A DNA stretch of 64,000 bases. Origin: Marinobacter sp. BGYM27. GTDB taxonomy: Bacteria; Pseudomonadota; Gammaproteobacteria; Pseudomonadales; Oleiphilaceae. This document shows positions 15,185-24,148 of the stretch, piece by piece. The notes beneath the pieces were generated by a model. It was not told the DNA's origin, searched no databases, and saw only the letters and a program-made list of their open reading frames with translations. A program made the translations under genes and the position numbers. The stretch lies in contig JANZNS010000008.1 of NCBI GenBank assembly GCA_025153445.1, positions 124,001 to 188,000 on the forward strand, read 5' to 3'. The first letter of the stretch is position 1. Every line of letters starts with the position of its first letter.

Positions 15185-15620
15185 ATTTGTATATGAGTCC
15201 CAAAGACCAATATCCCCGCGCCCGATATCTCATTTTGGGATTTCGCTTCAAACTAGCTGGGAGGCCTTGATACGTCAACGTTCCCGACACGTTCAGGGTA
15301 ACCAAAGCCTCTGACAAAATGGTCACTGCGACCCATATCCCCGATTTTCATCGTGCAATCCAAGTGATTGAGCCACATGAAGAAATGGCTTTCGCCGGCG
15401 GGCGTCTCAAAAATCACAATCACTGCGACCGGTTTTGCATCATTGAGCAAGGCTATTCGAGCAGTTCACGTTTTCTGTGACGGTGAAGGCTGGCAACCCG
15501 ATGTGCAGGGAAAGCCGATAACTGGAAGGGAAATGTACGAGGAAGAGAGAAACAGCGTTCAGACTGCAAATACACACCACAGCCTGAACGCTACCGGTTC
15601 ATGCACAACAATCCGAGGTG
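15185..15620. other. Gap between array and lipoprotein gene: inverted repeat and small unassigned ORFs
   Basis: 436 bases without a recognised gene. A nested inverted repeat occupies 15198-15240 (TCCCAAA with TTTGGGA, inner ATATC with GATAT). Two small overlapping open frames exist, 15253-15450 minus (65 codons, TTG start) and 15368-15634 plus (88 codons), neither resembling a protein I know, and no integrase remnant can be recognised. A gene remnant or a spacer is likely. Confidence 0.4.
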
Positions 15621-15935
15621 TTATTCCCCGGTAGAGTTGTATACGTAGGAATCGACTGTGCCGTCTTCATTGAACCGCACGACAAGATCCGTGGTTTCGG
15701 CATCGCTGAAGGCTGACCAGCGGTACTTGCCGTAGGTCCAGGTGCGCTTGCCGTCTTCCATGCCGGTGCGCCAGGGCTCGCCGAACATTTCCTGAACGTC
15801 TGCACGGGTGGTTTTGTCGATTTTGATCTGATCGACGTTGTGGGTGGCGAAATCCTTGCCGACGGTGGCGCAACCTGCAGCCAGTACGACACTTGCCAGA
15901 ATGCTGGCGCCTAACAGCGACTTCATACGTTGCAT
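15621..15935 (-). CDS. BamE/SmpA-like outer membrane lipoprotein
   Basis: A 104-residue lipoprotein. The signal peptide LLGASILASVVLAAGC ends in a lipobox, placing the lipidated Cys near residue 22. The mature part (QIKIDKTTRADVQEMFGEPWRTGMEDG) has the pattern of the SmpA/OmlA domain shared by BamE and related lipoproteins. The ATG at 15935 is preceded by AGGAGAGG, so longer in-frame starts are rejected. It could assist outer membrane protein assembly or be a paralogue of unknown role; true bamE usually neighbours fur, which is not here. A terminator separates it from the upstream old yellow enzyme gene. Confidence 0.82.
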   Translation of the reverse strand: MQRMKSLLGASILASVVLAAGCATVGKDFATHNVDQIKIDKTTRADVQEMFGEPWRTGMEDGKRTWTYGKYRWSAFSDAETTDLVVRFNEDGTVDSYVYNSTGE

Positions 15936-16034
15936 ATCGACCTCTCCTGAGGATGGGGTTTGAGAACGCTTGATAGGATTATCATACCGATCCACATGCA
16001 GTTATCGATTACACATGCGTAATCGAGGCGCCAT

Positions 16035-16070
16035 AAAAAAGCCGCGAAGCATGACGCTGCGCGGCTTTTT
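16035..16070 (-). terminator. Terminator after the old yellow enzyme gene
   Basis: AAAAAAGCCGCG and CGCGGCTTTTT flank a short loop; on the minus strand the stem ends in a T run. It lies between two minus-strand genes. Confidence 0.85.
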
Positions 16071-16126
16071 CGGGCGGGCTAAGCGCCCCTTTTTAACTCA
16101 CTTTACTTCGACTCACTTCGGAGCGA

Positions 16127-17239
16127 TCAATACAGCTCTTTCAGTGATTTCTTCGCGAACGGCTCAACTTCTCCGATGCGGCCTTCCTTCACTTTTACCA
16201 GCCAATCCGGGTCTTGCAGCAGGGCACGGCCTACGGCGACCAGATCAAACTCGTTGTTGTTCATCCGCTCGACCAGTTCATCGATGCCGGATTGTTCAAC
16301 CGCTTCTTTCTTGCTGGCGAAGGTACCGCTGATGAAGTCTTCGGTCAGGCCAACGCTGCCAACGGACATGGTCGGCTTGCCGCTGAGCTTTTGGGTCCAG
16401 CCGGCCAGGTTGAGGTTGGAGCCTTCAAACTCGGTTTCCCAGAAACGACGGGTCGAGGCGTGGAAGATATCAACACCGGCTTCAACCAACGGCTTGAGGA
16501 AGGCTTCGAGCTCTTCCGGTGTATTCGCCAGTTTGGCGTCGTAATCCTGCATCTTCCACTGGGAGAAACGCAGCATGATGGGGAAATCCGGGCCGACCCG
16601 CTGACGTACCGCTTCGATGATTTCAATCGCGAAGCGCTGACGGTTGAGCATTGAGCCGCCGTATTCGTCGTCGCGCTGGTTGGTACCTTCCCAGAAGAAC
16701 TGGTCGATGATGTAGCCGTGGGCGCCGTGGATTTCAACACCGTCGAAGCCCAGTGCCTTGGCATCCTGAGCGGCGTCGGCAAACGCATTCACTACATCTG
16801 CGATATCTTCTTTGCTCATCGCCTTGCCGTTGGCCTTGCCCGGCGCATACAGGCCTGAGGGGCTGTAACCCGGCACGCTGGGATCAGGTTCCATGCCTTC
16901 TTTACGGACTGCGCCCACGTGCCACAGCTGCGGGAAGATCTTGCCACCAGCTTCGTGAACGGCATCCACCACTTTCTTCCAGCCGGCCAGTGCTTCGGTA
17001 CCGTGGAATGCAGGCACGTTCTCATAACCGTTTGCAGCCGGATGGTTCACGGTGGTGCCTTCGGTGATCAGCAGGCCGATGCCGCCTTCAGCGCGGCGGC
17101 GGTAGTAATCCACCACGTTTTCGCCCGGTACATTGCCCGGCGAGAAGTTGCGGGTCATGGGCGCCATCGCGACACGGTTACGCAGTGACAGAGACTGGAG
17201 TTCAAACGGCTCGAATAGCGGGCCCAAGTTCATGGTCAT
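16127..17239 (-). CDS. Old yellow enzyme family NADH:flavin oxidoreductase
   Basis: A 370-residue FMN oxidoreductase of the OYE family, which reduces activated C=C bonds of enones, and nitro compounds in some members. The N-terminal barrel start LFEPFELQSLSLRNRVAMAP is followed by MTRN. The ligand-binding pair His-His-Gly-Tyr is seen as IHGAHGYIIDQF (about 173-184), with FFWEGTNQRDDEYGGS after it. The ATG at 17239 has GAGGA upstream. It is divergent from an HxlR regulator with a Cys near its N terminus, the arrangement of electrophile- or quinone-responsive systems, so it is probably induced by reactive electrophiles. The physiological substrate is not known. Confidence 0.92.
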   Translation of the reverse strand: MTMNLGPLFEPFELQSLSLRNRVAMAPMTRNFSPGNVPGENVVDYYRRRAEGGIGLLITEGTTVNHPAANGYENVPAFHGTEALAGWKKVVDAVHEAGGKIFPQLWHVGAVRKEGMEPDPSVPGYSPSGLYAPGKANGKAMSKEDIADVVNAFADAAQDAKALGFDGVEIHGAHGYIIDQFFWEGTNQRDDEYGGSMLNRQRFAIEIIEAVRQRVGPDFPIMLRFSQWKMQDYDAKLANTPEELEAFLKPLVEAGVDIFHASTRRFWETEFEGSNLNLAGWTQKLSGKPTMSVGSVGLTEDFISGTFASKKEAVEQSGIDELVERMNNNEFDLVAVGRALLQDPDWLVKVKEGRIGEVEPFAKKSLKELY

Positions 17240-17293
17240 GATGGAATCCTCATTAAAAAGGCGGAAAGACGCTGACTCAGATAGTGGTCAGTT

Positions 17294-17340
17294 TGGTTTC
17301 ATAACGAGACCATATTGAATCTGGTTTTATAATGCAACTC
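17294..17340. promoter_or_regulatory. Candidate HxlR operator between OYE and hxlR genes
   Basis: TGGTTTCATAACGAGACCA (17294-17312) is an imperfect inverted repeat (TGGTTTC/GAGACCA). A related copy, TGGTTTTATAATGCAACTC, starts 28 bp further on at 17322. Both lie in the divergent intergenic region and are the best candidates for the HxlR-family protein. Confidence 0.5.
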
Positions 17341-17360
17341 TATTAGGTAGACTCACTGAT

Positions 17361-17861
17361 ATGGCCAGAAAACGTTTTGATGATTCCAATTGCTCCGTCG
17401 CCCGCGCCCTTAATGAGGTCGGGGACTGGTGGTCGCTGCTGATTGTGCTGCACGCTATGTACGGCACCCGTCGTTTCGTGGATTTTCAGAAAGAGCTGGG
17501 GATCGCTCGCAATATCCTCTGCGACCGGCTGGCACGGCTGGTGGAAAACGACGTATTGCGTAAGGAAGAGGTCGGCGAACATGGCTCGCGGCAGGAGTAT
17601 CGCCTCACCGACAAGGGCCGCGAGCTGTTTCCAGTGGTTATCGCGCTGCGCCAATGGGGTGATAAATGGAATCCGGCACCGAATGGCGCGCCGTTGAATC
17701 TGCGGGATCGTGAAACCGGCCAGCCCATTGAGCCTATGGCGGTGCGGAGCGCTGACGGCAAACCGCTAACGGTACGAGAGGTGTTTGTGCCGGAAGACGA
17801 TATTGAGACGCCGCTGCAAGATTCCGCCGAGGCGGGAAAGAAGCAAAAGAACATGGGCTAA
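17361..17861 (+). CDS. HxlR-family transcriptional regulator
   Basis: A 166-residue winged-helix regulator. The HxlR domain (about 10-105) includes CSVARALNEVGDWWSLLIV, the recognition part ARNILCDRLARLVENDVL and the wing with YRLTDKGRELFPV. Cys11 is where redox or electrophile-sensing family members (QorR, HypR) carry their reactive Cys, consistent with control of the divergent old yellow enzyme. It is longer than usual: residues 115-166 form a charged tail without known domain (RETGQPIEPM... SAEAGKKQKNMG). It is convergent with rhlE and shares a terminator with it. Confidence 0.9.
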   Translation: MARKRFDDSNCSVARALNEVGDWWSLLIVLHAMYGTRRFVDFQKELGIARNILCDRLARLVENDVLRKEEVGEHGSRQEYRLTDKGRELFPVVIALRQWGDKWNPAPNGAPLNLRDRETGQPIEPMAVRSADGKPLTVREVFVPEDDIETPLQDSAEAGKKQKNMG

Positions 17862-17881
17862 AGCCCGTTTTCTGCAAACAC

Positions 17882-17911
17882 AAAAATGCCGGGACAAGCC
17901 CGGCATTTTTT
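17882..17911. terminator. Bidirectional terminator between hxlR and rhlE
   Basis: AAAAATGCCGGG and CCCGGCATTTTT form a perfect stem with a short loop, with A and T tracts on both sides, between convergent genes. Confidence 0.93.
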
Positions 17912-17929
17912 ATGCGATCAGCATATCAA

Positions 17930-19243
17930 TCAGTCTTGACGACGTGCCTGTCCACCGCGGCCCTGGCCACCTGATGAACGGCCGTTACCCTGGCTGTTAC
18001 CGCCACGGCCACGACTCTGGGCACCGGCCGGACGACCGTTGCCACCACCGTTACCACCGCGACCACGGCCACGGTTCTGACCCGGGTTCGATTTGGGCTT
18101 GGCGATGATTTCGCCGGTTGGCTCAAAGCCTGCGACGACTTCCTTGGGCAGCTGCTTCTTGATCAGGCGTTCAATACCTGCCAGCAACTTGCCTTCGTCA
18201 GCACTCACCAGCGACAGCGCATGACCACTTTCGCCCGCCCGTCCGGTACGGCCGATGCGGTGAACGTAGTCTTCCGGTACGTTGGGCAGCTCGAAGTTCA
18301 CAACCTGCGGCAACTGCTTGATATCGAGACCACGGGCGGCAATATCAGTCGCCACCAGCACCCGCACTTCACCCTGCTTGAAGTTCGCCAGCGCACGGGT
18401 ACGCGCGCCCTGGGACTTGTTGCCGTGAATCGCAGCGGCAGTGATACCGTCTTTTTCCAGTTTCTGGGTCAAGCGGTTGGCGCCGTGCTTGGTACGGGTG
18501 AAGACCAGCACCTGTTGCCAGTCGTTGGTACTGACCAGCTGGCTCAGCAGCGCTGATTTGCGGCTTGGATCGACCGGATGCACGGTTTGCTGGACGTTGT
18601 CAGCAGTGGTGTTGCGGGTCGCCACTTCCACCTGAACCGGATCATTCAGCAGGCCAGCGGCCAGTGTACGGATTTCACCGGAGAAGGTCGCGGAGAACAG
18701 CAGGTTCTGACGCTTGGCTGGCAGCAACGCCAGAATCTTGCGGATATCGCGGATAAAGCCCATATCGAGCATGCGATCGGCTTCGTCGAGTACCAGCACT
18801 TCCAGCGCGTCAAAACGCACGGCATTCTGCTGGTAAAGGTCCATCAGACGACCTGGCGTGGCAACCAGTACATCGACGCCACCGCGCAGCTTCATCATCT
18901 GGGGGTTAATCTTCACACCACCGAAAACAACGGTAGAGGACATGTTCATGTAGCGGCCGTACAGGGCGACGCTTTCGCCCACTTGCGCGGCAAGCTCACG
19001 GGTTGGCGTGAGGATCAGTGCGCGCACGCCTTTGCCGTTGCGCTGGGTTTCGGACAGGCGCTGCAGCAGCGGCAGTGTAAAGCCTGCGGTTTTACCGGTG
19101 CCCGTCTGGGCTGCGGCCATGACATCTTTACCGGAAAGTACCGCAGGAATCGCCTGCGCCTGAATCGGTGAAGGTGTTTCATATCCCTGGTCCTGGGTTG
19201 CACGAACCAGCTTCTCGGACAAACCGAGTGCAGAAAAAGCCAT
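17930..19243 (-). CDS. rhlE: DEAD-box RNA helicase RhlE
   Basis: A 437-residue ATP-dependent RNA helicase. Motifs in order: Q motif ([14 protein letters not shown]), motif [24 protein letters not shown], and [11 protein letters not shown] basic Gly/Arg/Asn-rich tail follows (about 385-437, RGG-like repeats), typical of RhlE and used for RNA contact. The ATG at 19243 begins [11 protein letters not shown] as in the family and has an AAGAGA site; longer in-frame starts lie in the leader. It acts in ribosome maturation and mRNA turnover, especially in the cold. The tail is of low complexity and could vary between strains. Confidence 0.95.
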   Translation of the reverse strand: MAFSALGLSEKLVRATQDQGYETPSPIQAQAIPAVLSGKDVMAAAQTGTGKTAGFTLPLLQRLSETQRNGKGVRALILTPTRELAAQVGESVALYGRYMNMSSTVVFGGVKINPQMMKLRGGVDVLVATPGRLMDLYQQNAVRFDALEVLVLDEADRMLDMGFIRDIRKILALLPAKRQNLLFSATFSGEIRTLAAGLLNDPVQVEVATRNTTADNVQQTVHPVDPSRKSALLSQLVSTNDWQQVLVFTRTKHGANRLTQKLEKDGITAAAIHGNKSQGARTRALANFKQGEVRVLVATDIAARGLDIKQLPQVVNFELPNVPEDYVHRIGRTGRAGESGHALSLVSADEGKLLAGIERLIKKQLPKEVVAGFEPTGEIIAKPKSNPGQNRGRGRGGNGGGNGRPAGAQSRGRGGNSQGNGRSSGGQGRGGQARRQD

Positions 19244-19574
19244 ATACACAATCTCTTGTGACCCGAACATGTCACACCCATGCACCAGGCACAGCAGCGC
19301 CAGGCATCAGCGGTAATGACCACAGGTCTTGAAAAAAACGACTGCTAGCGCCCGTCTAAAAACGGCGCCGCCCTCTGAAAGGTCGTATTGGAGAGGTTCG
19401 CCTTACTTAACTGGCGAGATCCTTCGAGGCAGGAAGGCGCGCAGTCTAACAGAGCACAGGTCAAATAACGAACGACATTCGCGGTTGAAGCGCATTTGTC
19501 AGCACAATCCGCAACCTACGGACACGAGAGATCGAGAAATTAGGTGTAAATGTGAACTGTCCGGATATTGACCG

Positions 19575-19603
19575 TTGACGTTAACGTCAATTAGATCTAG
19601 TCT
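19575..19603 (+). promoter_or_regulatory. LiuR-like operator and promoter upstream of leucine dehydrogenase
   Basis: TTGACGTTAACGTCAA (19575-19590) is a perfect 16-bp palindrome whose first six bases also form a -35 box; TAGTCT (19598-19603), 17 bp later, is a plausible -10. MerR-family LiuR sites, known to control branched-chain amino acid catabolism in proteobacteria, have closely similar palindromes, and leucine dehydrogenase genes belong to that regulon in some gammaproteobacteria. Confidence 0.7.
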
Positions 19604-19744
19604 CGGCTTGTCTTGCCCCAAAAGGGCGCGGCGGTTGGGAACCTCTGATCAAGTCTATCGGCGGTTCCTTGGCCGGTCACAAGCCGGCTTACAAAAACAA
19701 GACGACCCATTGCCGTGATCCGGCCCGATGGAGAGGATTTCAGA

Positions 19745-19900
19745 ATGTTAGCTCACCTGTATTACCCGATGCCGGCCAGCACCGCCCGAGCATCTCATCC
19801 GTTACACTCCCGCACTTCTGTTTTACCCGGCCGGTCCAGGCCCGACACCCTGCAACGATCGATACGCTCACTCTCTCCGCTCTCATTATTCAGCGGCTGA
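19745..19900 (+). CDS. Possible short leader ORF upstream of leucine dehydrogenase (51 aa)
   Basis: ATG at 19745 is preceded by GGAGAGGA at good spacing. The predicted 51-residue peptide has no recognised domain, begins MLAHLYYPMPAS and ends SLSPLSLFSG, with 8 Leu. It lies between the LiuR-like promoter and the dehydrogenase and would be on the same transcript. It may be a leader peptide or a chance frame. Confidence 0.3.
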   Translation: MLAHLYYPMPASTARASHPLHSRTSVLPGRSRPDTLQRSIRSLSPLSLFSG

Positions 19901-20002
19901 CAGCGCCCTGACCTTTTCTTTTCGATCGCTTGTCGCGCTGCGCGGTATGCCTTACCCGCGTTTGTGACGCCACCTTACCTTTATTTCTAGCGGACCCTGG
20001 CC

Positions 20003-21064
20003 ATGACTGTATTTACACATCCTGAATTTGATAATCACGAACACCTCTCCTTCTTCTGTGATCCGGAAACGGGCTTGCGCGCCATTGTCGCCGTGCACAA
20101 CACCAACCGCGGCCCTGCGCTTGGCGGTTGCCGTATGTTTCCCTATGCCTCCGATGAGGAAGCACTGACCGACGTACTGCGGCTATCCCGCGGCATGACC
20201 TACAAGTCGGCGCTGGCGAATCTCGATCTTGGTGGCGGCAAATCTGTGATTATCGGCGACCCGCGCAAGTACAAAACTGAACAGCTGATGGAGGCCATGG
20301 GGCGCTGTCTCGAGAAGCTCGGCGGCCTTTACATTGCAGCCGAGGATTCGGGCACCAGCGTCGCTGACCTGAAAATCATGAGCCGCCATACCGCTCACGT
20401 GGCAGGTATTGCTGACCGGCCCGGCTTTGATGGCAAACCCAGCAACGGCGATCCGTCGCCCGCCACGGCTTACGGCACCTTTGTGGGCCTGAAGGCAGCG
20501 GTAAAACATCAGATGGGGCGGCATGATCTGGAAGGTGTCCGGGTCGCGATTCAGGGCATCGGTAATGTCGGCTACCGCCTGGCGAAGCACCTCAAGGAAG
20601 CGGGCGCGCAATTATGGGTCTACGATATTCATCAGGACAACATGGATCGTGCAGTGGCCGAGCTGGGCGCAACGCCTGCCAGCGCTGAAGACATCCTTTA
20701 CCTGCCTGTAGATGTCGTTGCGCCCTGCGCCATGGGCGCGGTGCTGAACGACCAGTCAATTGCACGCCTGCAAGCCAGTGTGGTTGCAGGTGCGGCAAAC
20801 AACCAACTGGCGGAATCCCGTCATGACCGTGCGCTGCGTGAGCGCGGCATTCTTTACGCACCTGACTTTGTGATCAACGCCGGCGGCATTATCGACGTGT
20901 GTTACGAGCGTAACGGCCCCAACCCGGAAGCCGTGCGCCGGCATGTAGAGACCATCGGCCAGACGCTGGACGAAATCTTCACCCGGGCAGACCGGGATAA
21001 CCTGCCAACCGGTGAGATCGCCAACCAACTGGCAGAGGAACGTTTTCAACATCTTTCAAGATAA
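20003..21064 (+). CDS. Leucine dehydrogenase (Glu/Leu/Phe/Val dehydrogenase family)
   Basis: A 353-residue NAD-dependent amino acid dehydrogenase that deaminates leucine, valine and isoleucine to 2-oxo acids. The catalytic Lys80 is in [13 protein letters not shown] and Lys68 in MTYKSA, both at the numbering of Bacillus LeuDH; GGCRMF lies near residue 41. The cofactor motif IQGIGNVG is near 180. The length is that of LeuDH rather than the longer glutamate dehydrogenases. Upstream there is a LiuR-like palindrome, so it is probably induced with branched-chain amino acid breakdown. An NSS transporter follows, which may supply the substrate. Confidence 0.92.
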   Translation: MTVFTHPEFDNHEHLSFFCDPETGLRAIVAVHNTNRGPALGGCRMFPYASDEEALTDVLRLSRGMTYKSALANLDLGGGKSVIIGDPRKYKTEQLMEAMGRCLEKLGGLYIAAEDSGTSVADLKIMSRHTAHVAGIADRPGFDGKPSNGDPSPATAYGTFVGLKAAVKHQMGRHDLEGVRVAIQGIGNVGYRLAKHLKEAGAQLWVYDIHQDNMDRAVAELGATPASAEDILYLPVDVVAPCAMGAVLNDQSIARLQASVVAGAANNQLAESRHDRALRERGILYAPDFVINAGGIIDVCYERNGPNPEAVRRHVETIGQTLDEIFTRADRDNLPTGEIANQLAEERFQHLSR

Positions 21065-21075
21065 CGGTAAACTGC

Positions 21076-21093
21076 GCCCCGGAATTTTCCGGG
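21076..21093 (+). terminator. GC-rich hairpin after leucine dehydrogenase
   Basis: CCCCGGAATTTTCCGGGG forms a six-pair stem with an AT-rich loop and no U tract. It may attenuate read-through into the transporter gene. Confidence 0.45.
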
Positions 21094-21244
21094 GACGTGA
21101 TGACGCTTTCGATGATGCTGTAAAACGACGCGCACCAGGGCCGGTTTGCAGCATCATCTTACCCTAAAGGGCACAGCTGATGCTGACGGAATAAACCGCC
21201 AGCGTCTGTCCCCCGAAAACAAAAACAGCAAGCAGGAGACAAAT

Positions 21245-22648
21245 ATGAGCGAATCAACCTCTGCCACCCGCGGCAGTGCCGGTGGCCAGTCAGGCAAGCG
21301 GGGCCTCTGGTCTTCGCGCCTGGCGTTCATTCTGGCCGCCACCGGCTCTGCGGTGGGCCTGGGCAATATCTGGAAGTTTCCCTACATCACCGGTGAAAAT
21401 GGCGGTGGCGCATTCGTACTGGTTTACCTGCTGTGTATCGCAGCGGTCGGCCTCCCCATCATGATGGCGGAAGTCATGATTGGTCGTCGGGGCGGCAACA
21501 GCCCGGTTAAAAGTATCCGTAACATCACTCAGGCGGAAGGCCTGAATCCCGGCTGGCGTCTTGTCGCGGCCATCGGTGTACTGGCGGCCTTCCTGATTCT
21601 GTCGTTCTACTCGGTTATTGGCGGCTGGGCGATTTCCTATGTCGGCACCGCGGCCAGTGGCGCACTAACGAACCAGGATGCTGACGCTATCGGCGCCATC
21701 TTCTCGGGATTGCTGGCAAGCCCCGGCACCCTGCTGCTCTGGCACTCGGTGTTTATGGCGCTGGTTATGTTTGTTGTAGCTCGGGGCGTGCGCTCAGGCC
21801 TTGAGAAAGCCGTCAGCATATTGATGCCGGCGCTGTTTGTACTACTGCTGGTTGTGGTTGGTTATGCGATGACAACCGGTCACTTTGGCGAAGCTGTTTC
21901 TTTCCTGTTCCAGCCCGACTTCTCCAAGCTCACCACCAAGGGTGTGCTGGTGGCACTGGGCCACGCGTTCTTCACCCTGAGCCTGGGTATGGCCGTCATG
22001 GTGGCCTATGGTTCGTATCTGCCAAAGGGTATCTCGATCGCCAAAACCTCTATTCTGGTCTCGATCATGGATACCGTCGTGGCGCTGCTGGCCGGCCTTG
22101 CGATCTTCCCGATCGTGTTTGCCAACGGCCTTGAGCCCGGCGCCGGCCCGGGCCTGATTTTCCAGACCCTGCCACTGGCGTTCGGTCAGATGCCGATGGG
22201 CAGCCTGTTCGGCACTTTGTTCTTCGTACTGCTGATTTTCGCAGCCTGGACCTCAGGTATTTCCCTGCTGGAACCGCTGGTTGAATGGCTGGAAGAGCAG
22301 AAAGGCATGACCCGCCGCACCAGTACACTGGCTGCAGGCCTGACGTGCTGGCTGCTGGGTATTGCATCGATCCTGTCGCTGAACCTGTGGGCTGATGTCA
22401 CGCCGCTGGGGATGTTCAGCATGTTTGAAGGCAAGACCATCTTCGACCTGCTCGACTTCCTGACCGCCAACATTCTGTTGCCGCTGGGTGGCCTGCTTAT
22501 CGCAGTGTTTACTGGCTGGTTCATGTCGCGCCAGGCGCTGGAAAACGAACTGGCCCTGTCATCAGGCTCGTTCAGCCTCTGGTACAACACCCTGCGTTAC
22601 TTTACGCCGATTGCGGTTGCGATCGTGTTTGTTTACAACCTGATTTGA
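21245..22648 (+). CDS. Sodium-dependent transporter of the NSS (SNF) family
   Basis: A 467-residue integral membrane symporter with 11-12 predicted helices, the bacterial family to which LeuT and MhsT belong. The first helix motif FILAATGSAVGLGNIWKFPYITGENGGG carries the Na and substrate-binding unwound region (quoted in two parts: FILAATGSAVGLGNIW, then KFPYITGENGGG). The ATG at 21245 follows CAGGAG by 8 nt; upstream in-frame codons are in the leader. It probably imports an amino acid with Na, and its place after leucine dehydrogenase suggests a branched-chain one, though this is inference. A strong terminator follows. Confidence 0.93.
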   Translation: MSESTSATRGSAGGQSGKRGLWSSRLAFILAATGSAVGLGNIWKFPYITGENGGGAFVLVYLLCIAAVGLPIMMAEVMIGRRGGNSPVKSIRNITQAEGLNPGWRLVAAIGVLAAFLILSFYSVIGGWAISYVGTAASGALTNQDADAIGAIFSGLLASPGTLLLWHSVFMALVMFVVARGVRSGLEKAVSILMPALFVLLLVVVGYAMTTGHFGEAVSFLFQPDFSKLTTKGVLVALGHAFFTLSLGMAVMVAYGSYLPKGISIAKTSILVSIMDTVVALLAGLAIFPIVFANGLEPGAGPGLIFQTLPLAFGQMPMGSLFGTLFFVLLIFAAWTSGISLLEPLVEWLEEQKGMTRRTSTLAAGLTCWLLGIASILSLNLWADVTPLGMFSMFEGKTIFDLLDFLTANILLPLGGLLIAVFTGWFMSRQALENELALSSGSFSLWYNTLRYFTPIAVAIVFVYNLI

Positions 22649-22660
22649 TGTGATGCGATA

Positions 22661-22704
22661 TCGGGCAGGGTGACACTCTCACGCTGCACCCTGCCCGACG
22701 TTTT
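22661..22704 (+). terminator. Terminator after the NSS transporter
   Basis: TCGGGCAGGGTG pairs perfectly with CACCCTGCCCGA (12-bp stem), followed by CGTTTTCC. It separates the plus-strand transporter from the convergent efflux operon. Confidence 0.85.
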
Positions 22705-22726
22705 CCTTTCCCTTCTCTTTCTCCGA

Positions 22727-24148
22727 TTACTGCATTGCCGTTTCCTCGGCAGCCTGAGGCGCACCCGCCAAAGCCCGATAGAGATTGACCATCCCCAGCG
22801 TCACTGACGTTCTGCTCCGGATCAACGAGTCGCGGGTATCAATCAGTTCCTGTTCGGCATCCAGCACTTCGAAATAGCCGATCAGCCCTTCGCGATAGCG
22901 TTGCCTCGCCAGCCTCGCCGCTTCATTGGCTGCCGCTGTTGCCCGCGACAGATAGTCGGTACGGGTCTGGGCGCGGTGGTATTCAACCATCAGGGTTTCG
23001 GTTTCTTCCAGCACGTTCAATACGGTCTGGCGATAGTTCGCGAGGGCACCGCGAGCGTCAGCGTCGGCCACATCGATACGGGCCCGCACCCGCTCGAAGT
23101 CGAGGAACGTCCAGTCGATTCCAAGCGTCACACGACGTGATGCCGCACCGCCGGTAAACAGGTCGCCAGAGCTGTCTGCAACCGAGCCGATCAGCGCATT
23201 GAGGCTGAAGCGCGGGAACAGATCCGCCGTCGCGACGCCGATACCCGCAGTGGCTGCCGCCAATCGACGCTCCGCAGCACGCACATCCGGTCGGCGGCGC
23301 AGAACGCCTCCGGGGCTGCCAACCGGAATAGCCGGCACAACTTCAGGCAACGACTTCGCTTCCGACAGCGTTGCAATCAGGGCAGTCGGCTGCTGACCTG
23401 TCAGCACTGCAATCCTGTGCATTCGGGCGCGTATGCCGGCCTCCAGTGCAGGAATCGTCGAGCGCACCGTTTCAAGCTGGGTCTGGGCGCGCACGGTATC
23501 AAAATTGGTTCCGCGTCCGGCTTCCAGTCGAGAGGTAACGATATCCAGTGTCTGCTGCTGGTTATCCAGGTTTCGTCGGGCCACCAGCAACTGCTGCTGA
23601 AGCCCCCGCAACTCGAAGTAACTGCTGGCAAGCTGCCCCACCAACGCGACCTGGACCGCATTCAGATCCGCTCCGGCAGCCTCCAGCTCCGCGCTTTGAG
23701 CCTCGGTGATGCGACGCAGACGACCAAACAGGTCCAGCTCCCAGTGCGCCACCGCCCCCACCTGATACAGCGTGACGTCATCCGCCGAACCGGTGCGCTC
23801 CACTTCCGCAAGATGGTTCTCCGAAACCGAGCCGGACGCCGTAACACTCGGCAACTGGTTGCGCTCAGCACCCCGCAACAACGCCTGCGCCCGCTCGTAC
23901 CGGGCCACTGCGACCTGCAGGTTATAGTTGGCACTGAGGCTCTGGCGGATCAGGTCCGCCAGCATCGGATCATCAAACCCCTGCCAGAAGCGCCGCTCTG
24001 CCTGCGCATCAAACGGATCAGGGTTACGGACTTCGTTAAAACGGTCCGGCGCATCCGTCGTTTGTGGGACCTGGTAATCAGGCCCCACGGCACAACCGGC
24101 CAGCATGAGTGCGATCAGCGCAGTTAGTGGCAATGATGACCTAGCCAT
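22727..24148 (-). CDS. RND efflux outer membrane factor (OprM/NodT family lipoprotein)
   Basis: A 473-residue outer membrane channel of the TolC/OprM type. A lipoprotein signal (LTALIALMLAGC) is followed by the family start AVGPDYQVP and two related halves with long helices, including the repeated YRQTVLNVLEETE and YREGLIGYFEVLDAEQEL. The ATG at 24148 is chosen for GGAGG 6 nt upstream and overlaps the pump stop by eight bases, so translation is coupled. It is the last gene of a minus-strand operon of adaptor, pump and channel and completes a tripartite drug efflux system. Confidence 0.94.
   Translation of the reverse strand: MARSSLPLTALIALMLAGCAVGPDYQVPQTTDAPDRFNEVRNPDPFDAQAERRFWQGFDDPMLADLIRQSLSANYNLQVAVARYERAQALLRGAERNQLPSVTASGSVSENHLAEVERTGSADDVTLYQVGAVAHWELDLFGRLRRITEAQSAELEAAGADLNAVQVALVGQLASSYFELRGLQQQLLVARRNLDNQQQTLDIVTSRLEAGRGTNFDTVRAQTQLETVRSTIPALEAGIRARMHRIAVLTGQQPTALIATLSEAKSLPEVVPAIPVGSPGGVLRRRPDVRAAERRLAAATAGIGVATADLFPRFSLNALIGSVADSSGDLFTGGAASRRVTLGIDWTFLDFERVRARIDVADADARGALANYRQTVLNVLEETETLMVEYHRAQTRTDYLSRATAAANEAARLARQRYREGLIGYFEVLDAEQELIDTRDSLIRSRTSVTLGMVNLYRALAGAPQAAEETAMQ

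Larger units (their letters stand above)
19244..20002. other. Long intergenic region between rhlE and leucine dehydrogenase genes
   Basis: About 760 bases. It holds the rhlE leader, a LiuR-like palindromic promoter at 19575-19603, and a short open frame at 19745-19900 plus with a good ribosome site. The remainder shows no gene. No tRNA or riboswitch structure is recognised. Confidence 0.6.

Noticed and set aside
15253-15634. Integrase remnant beside the array
   Set aside because: Neither the 65-codon minus-strand frame nor the 88-codon plus-strand frame shows tyrosine-recombinase residues (Arg, His-x-x-Arg, Tyr) or any IntI-like segment.
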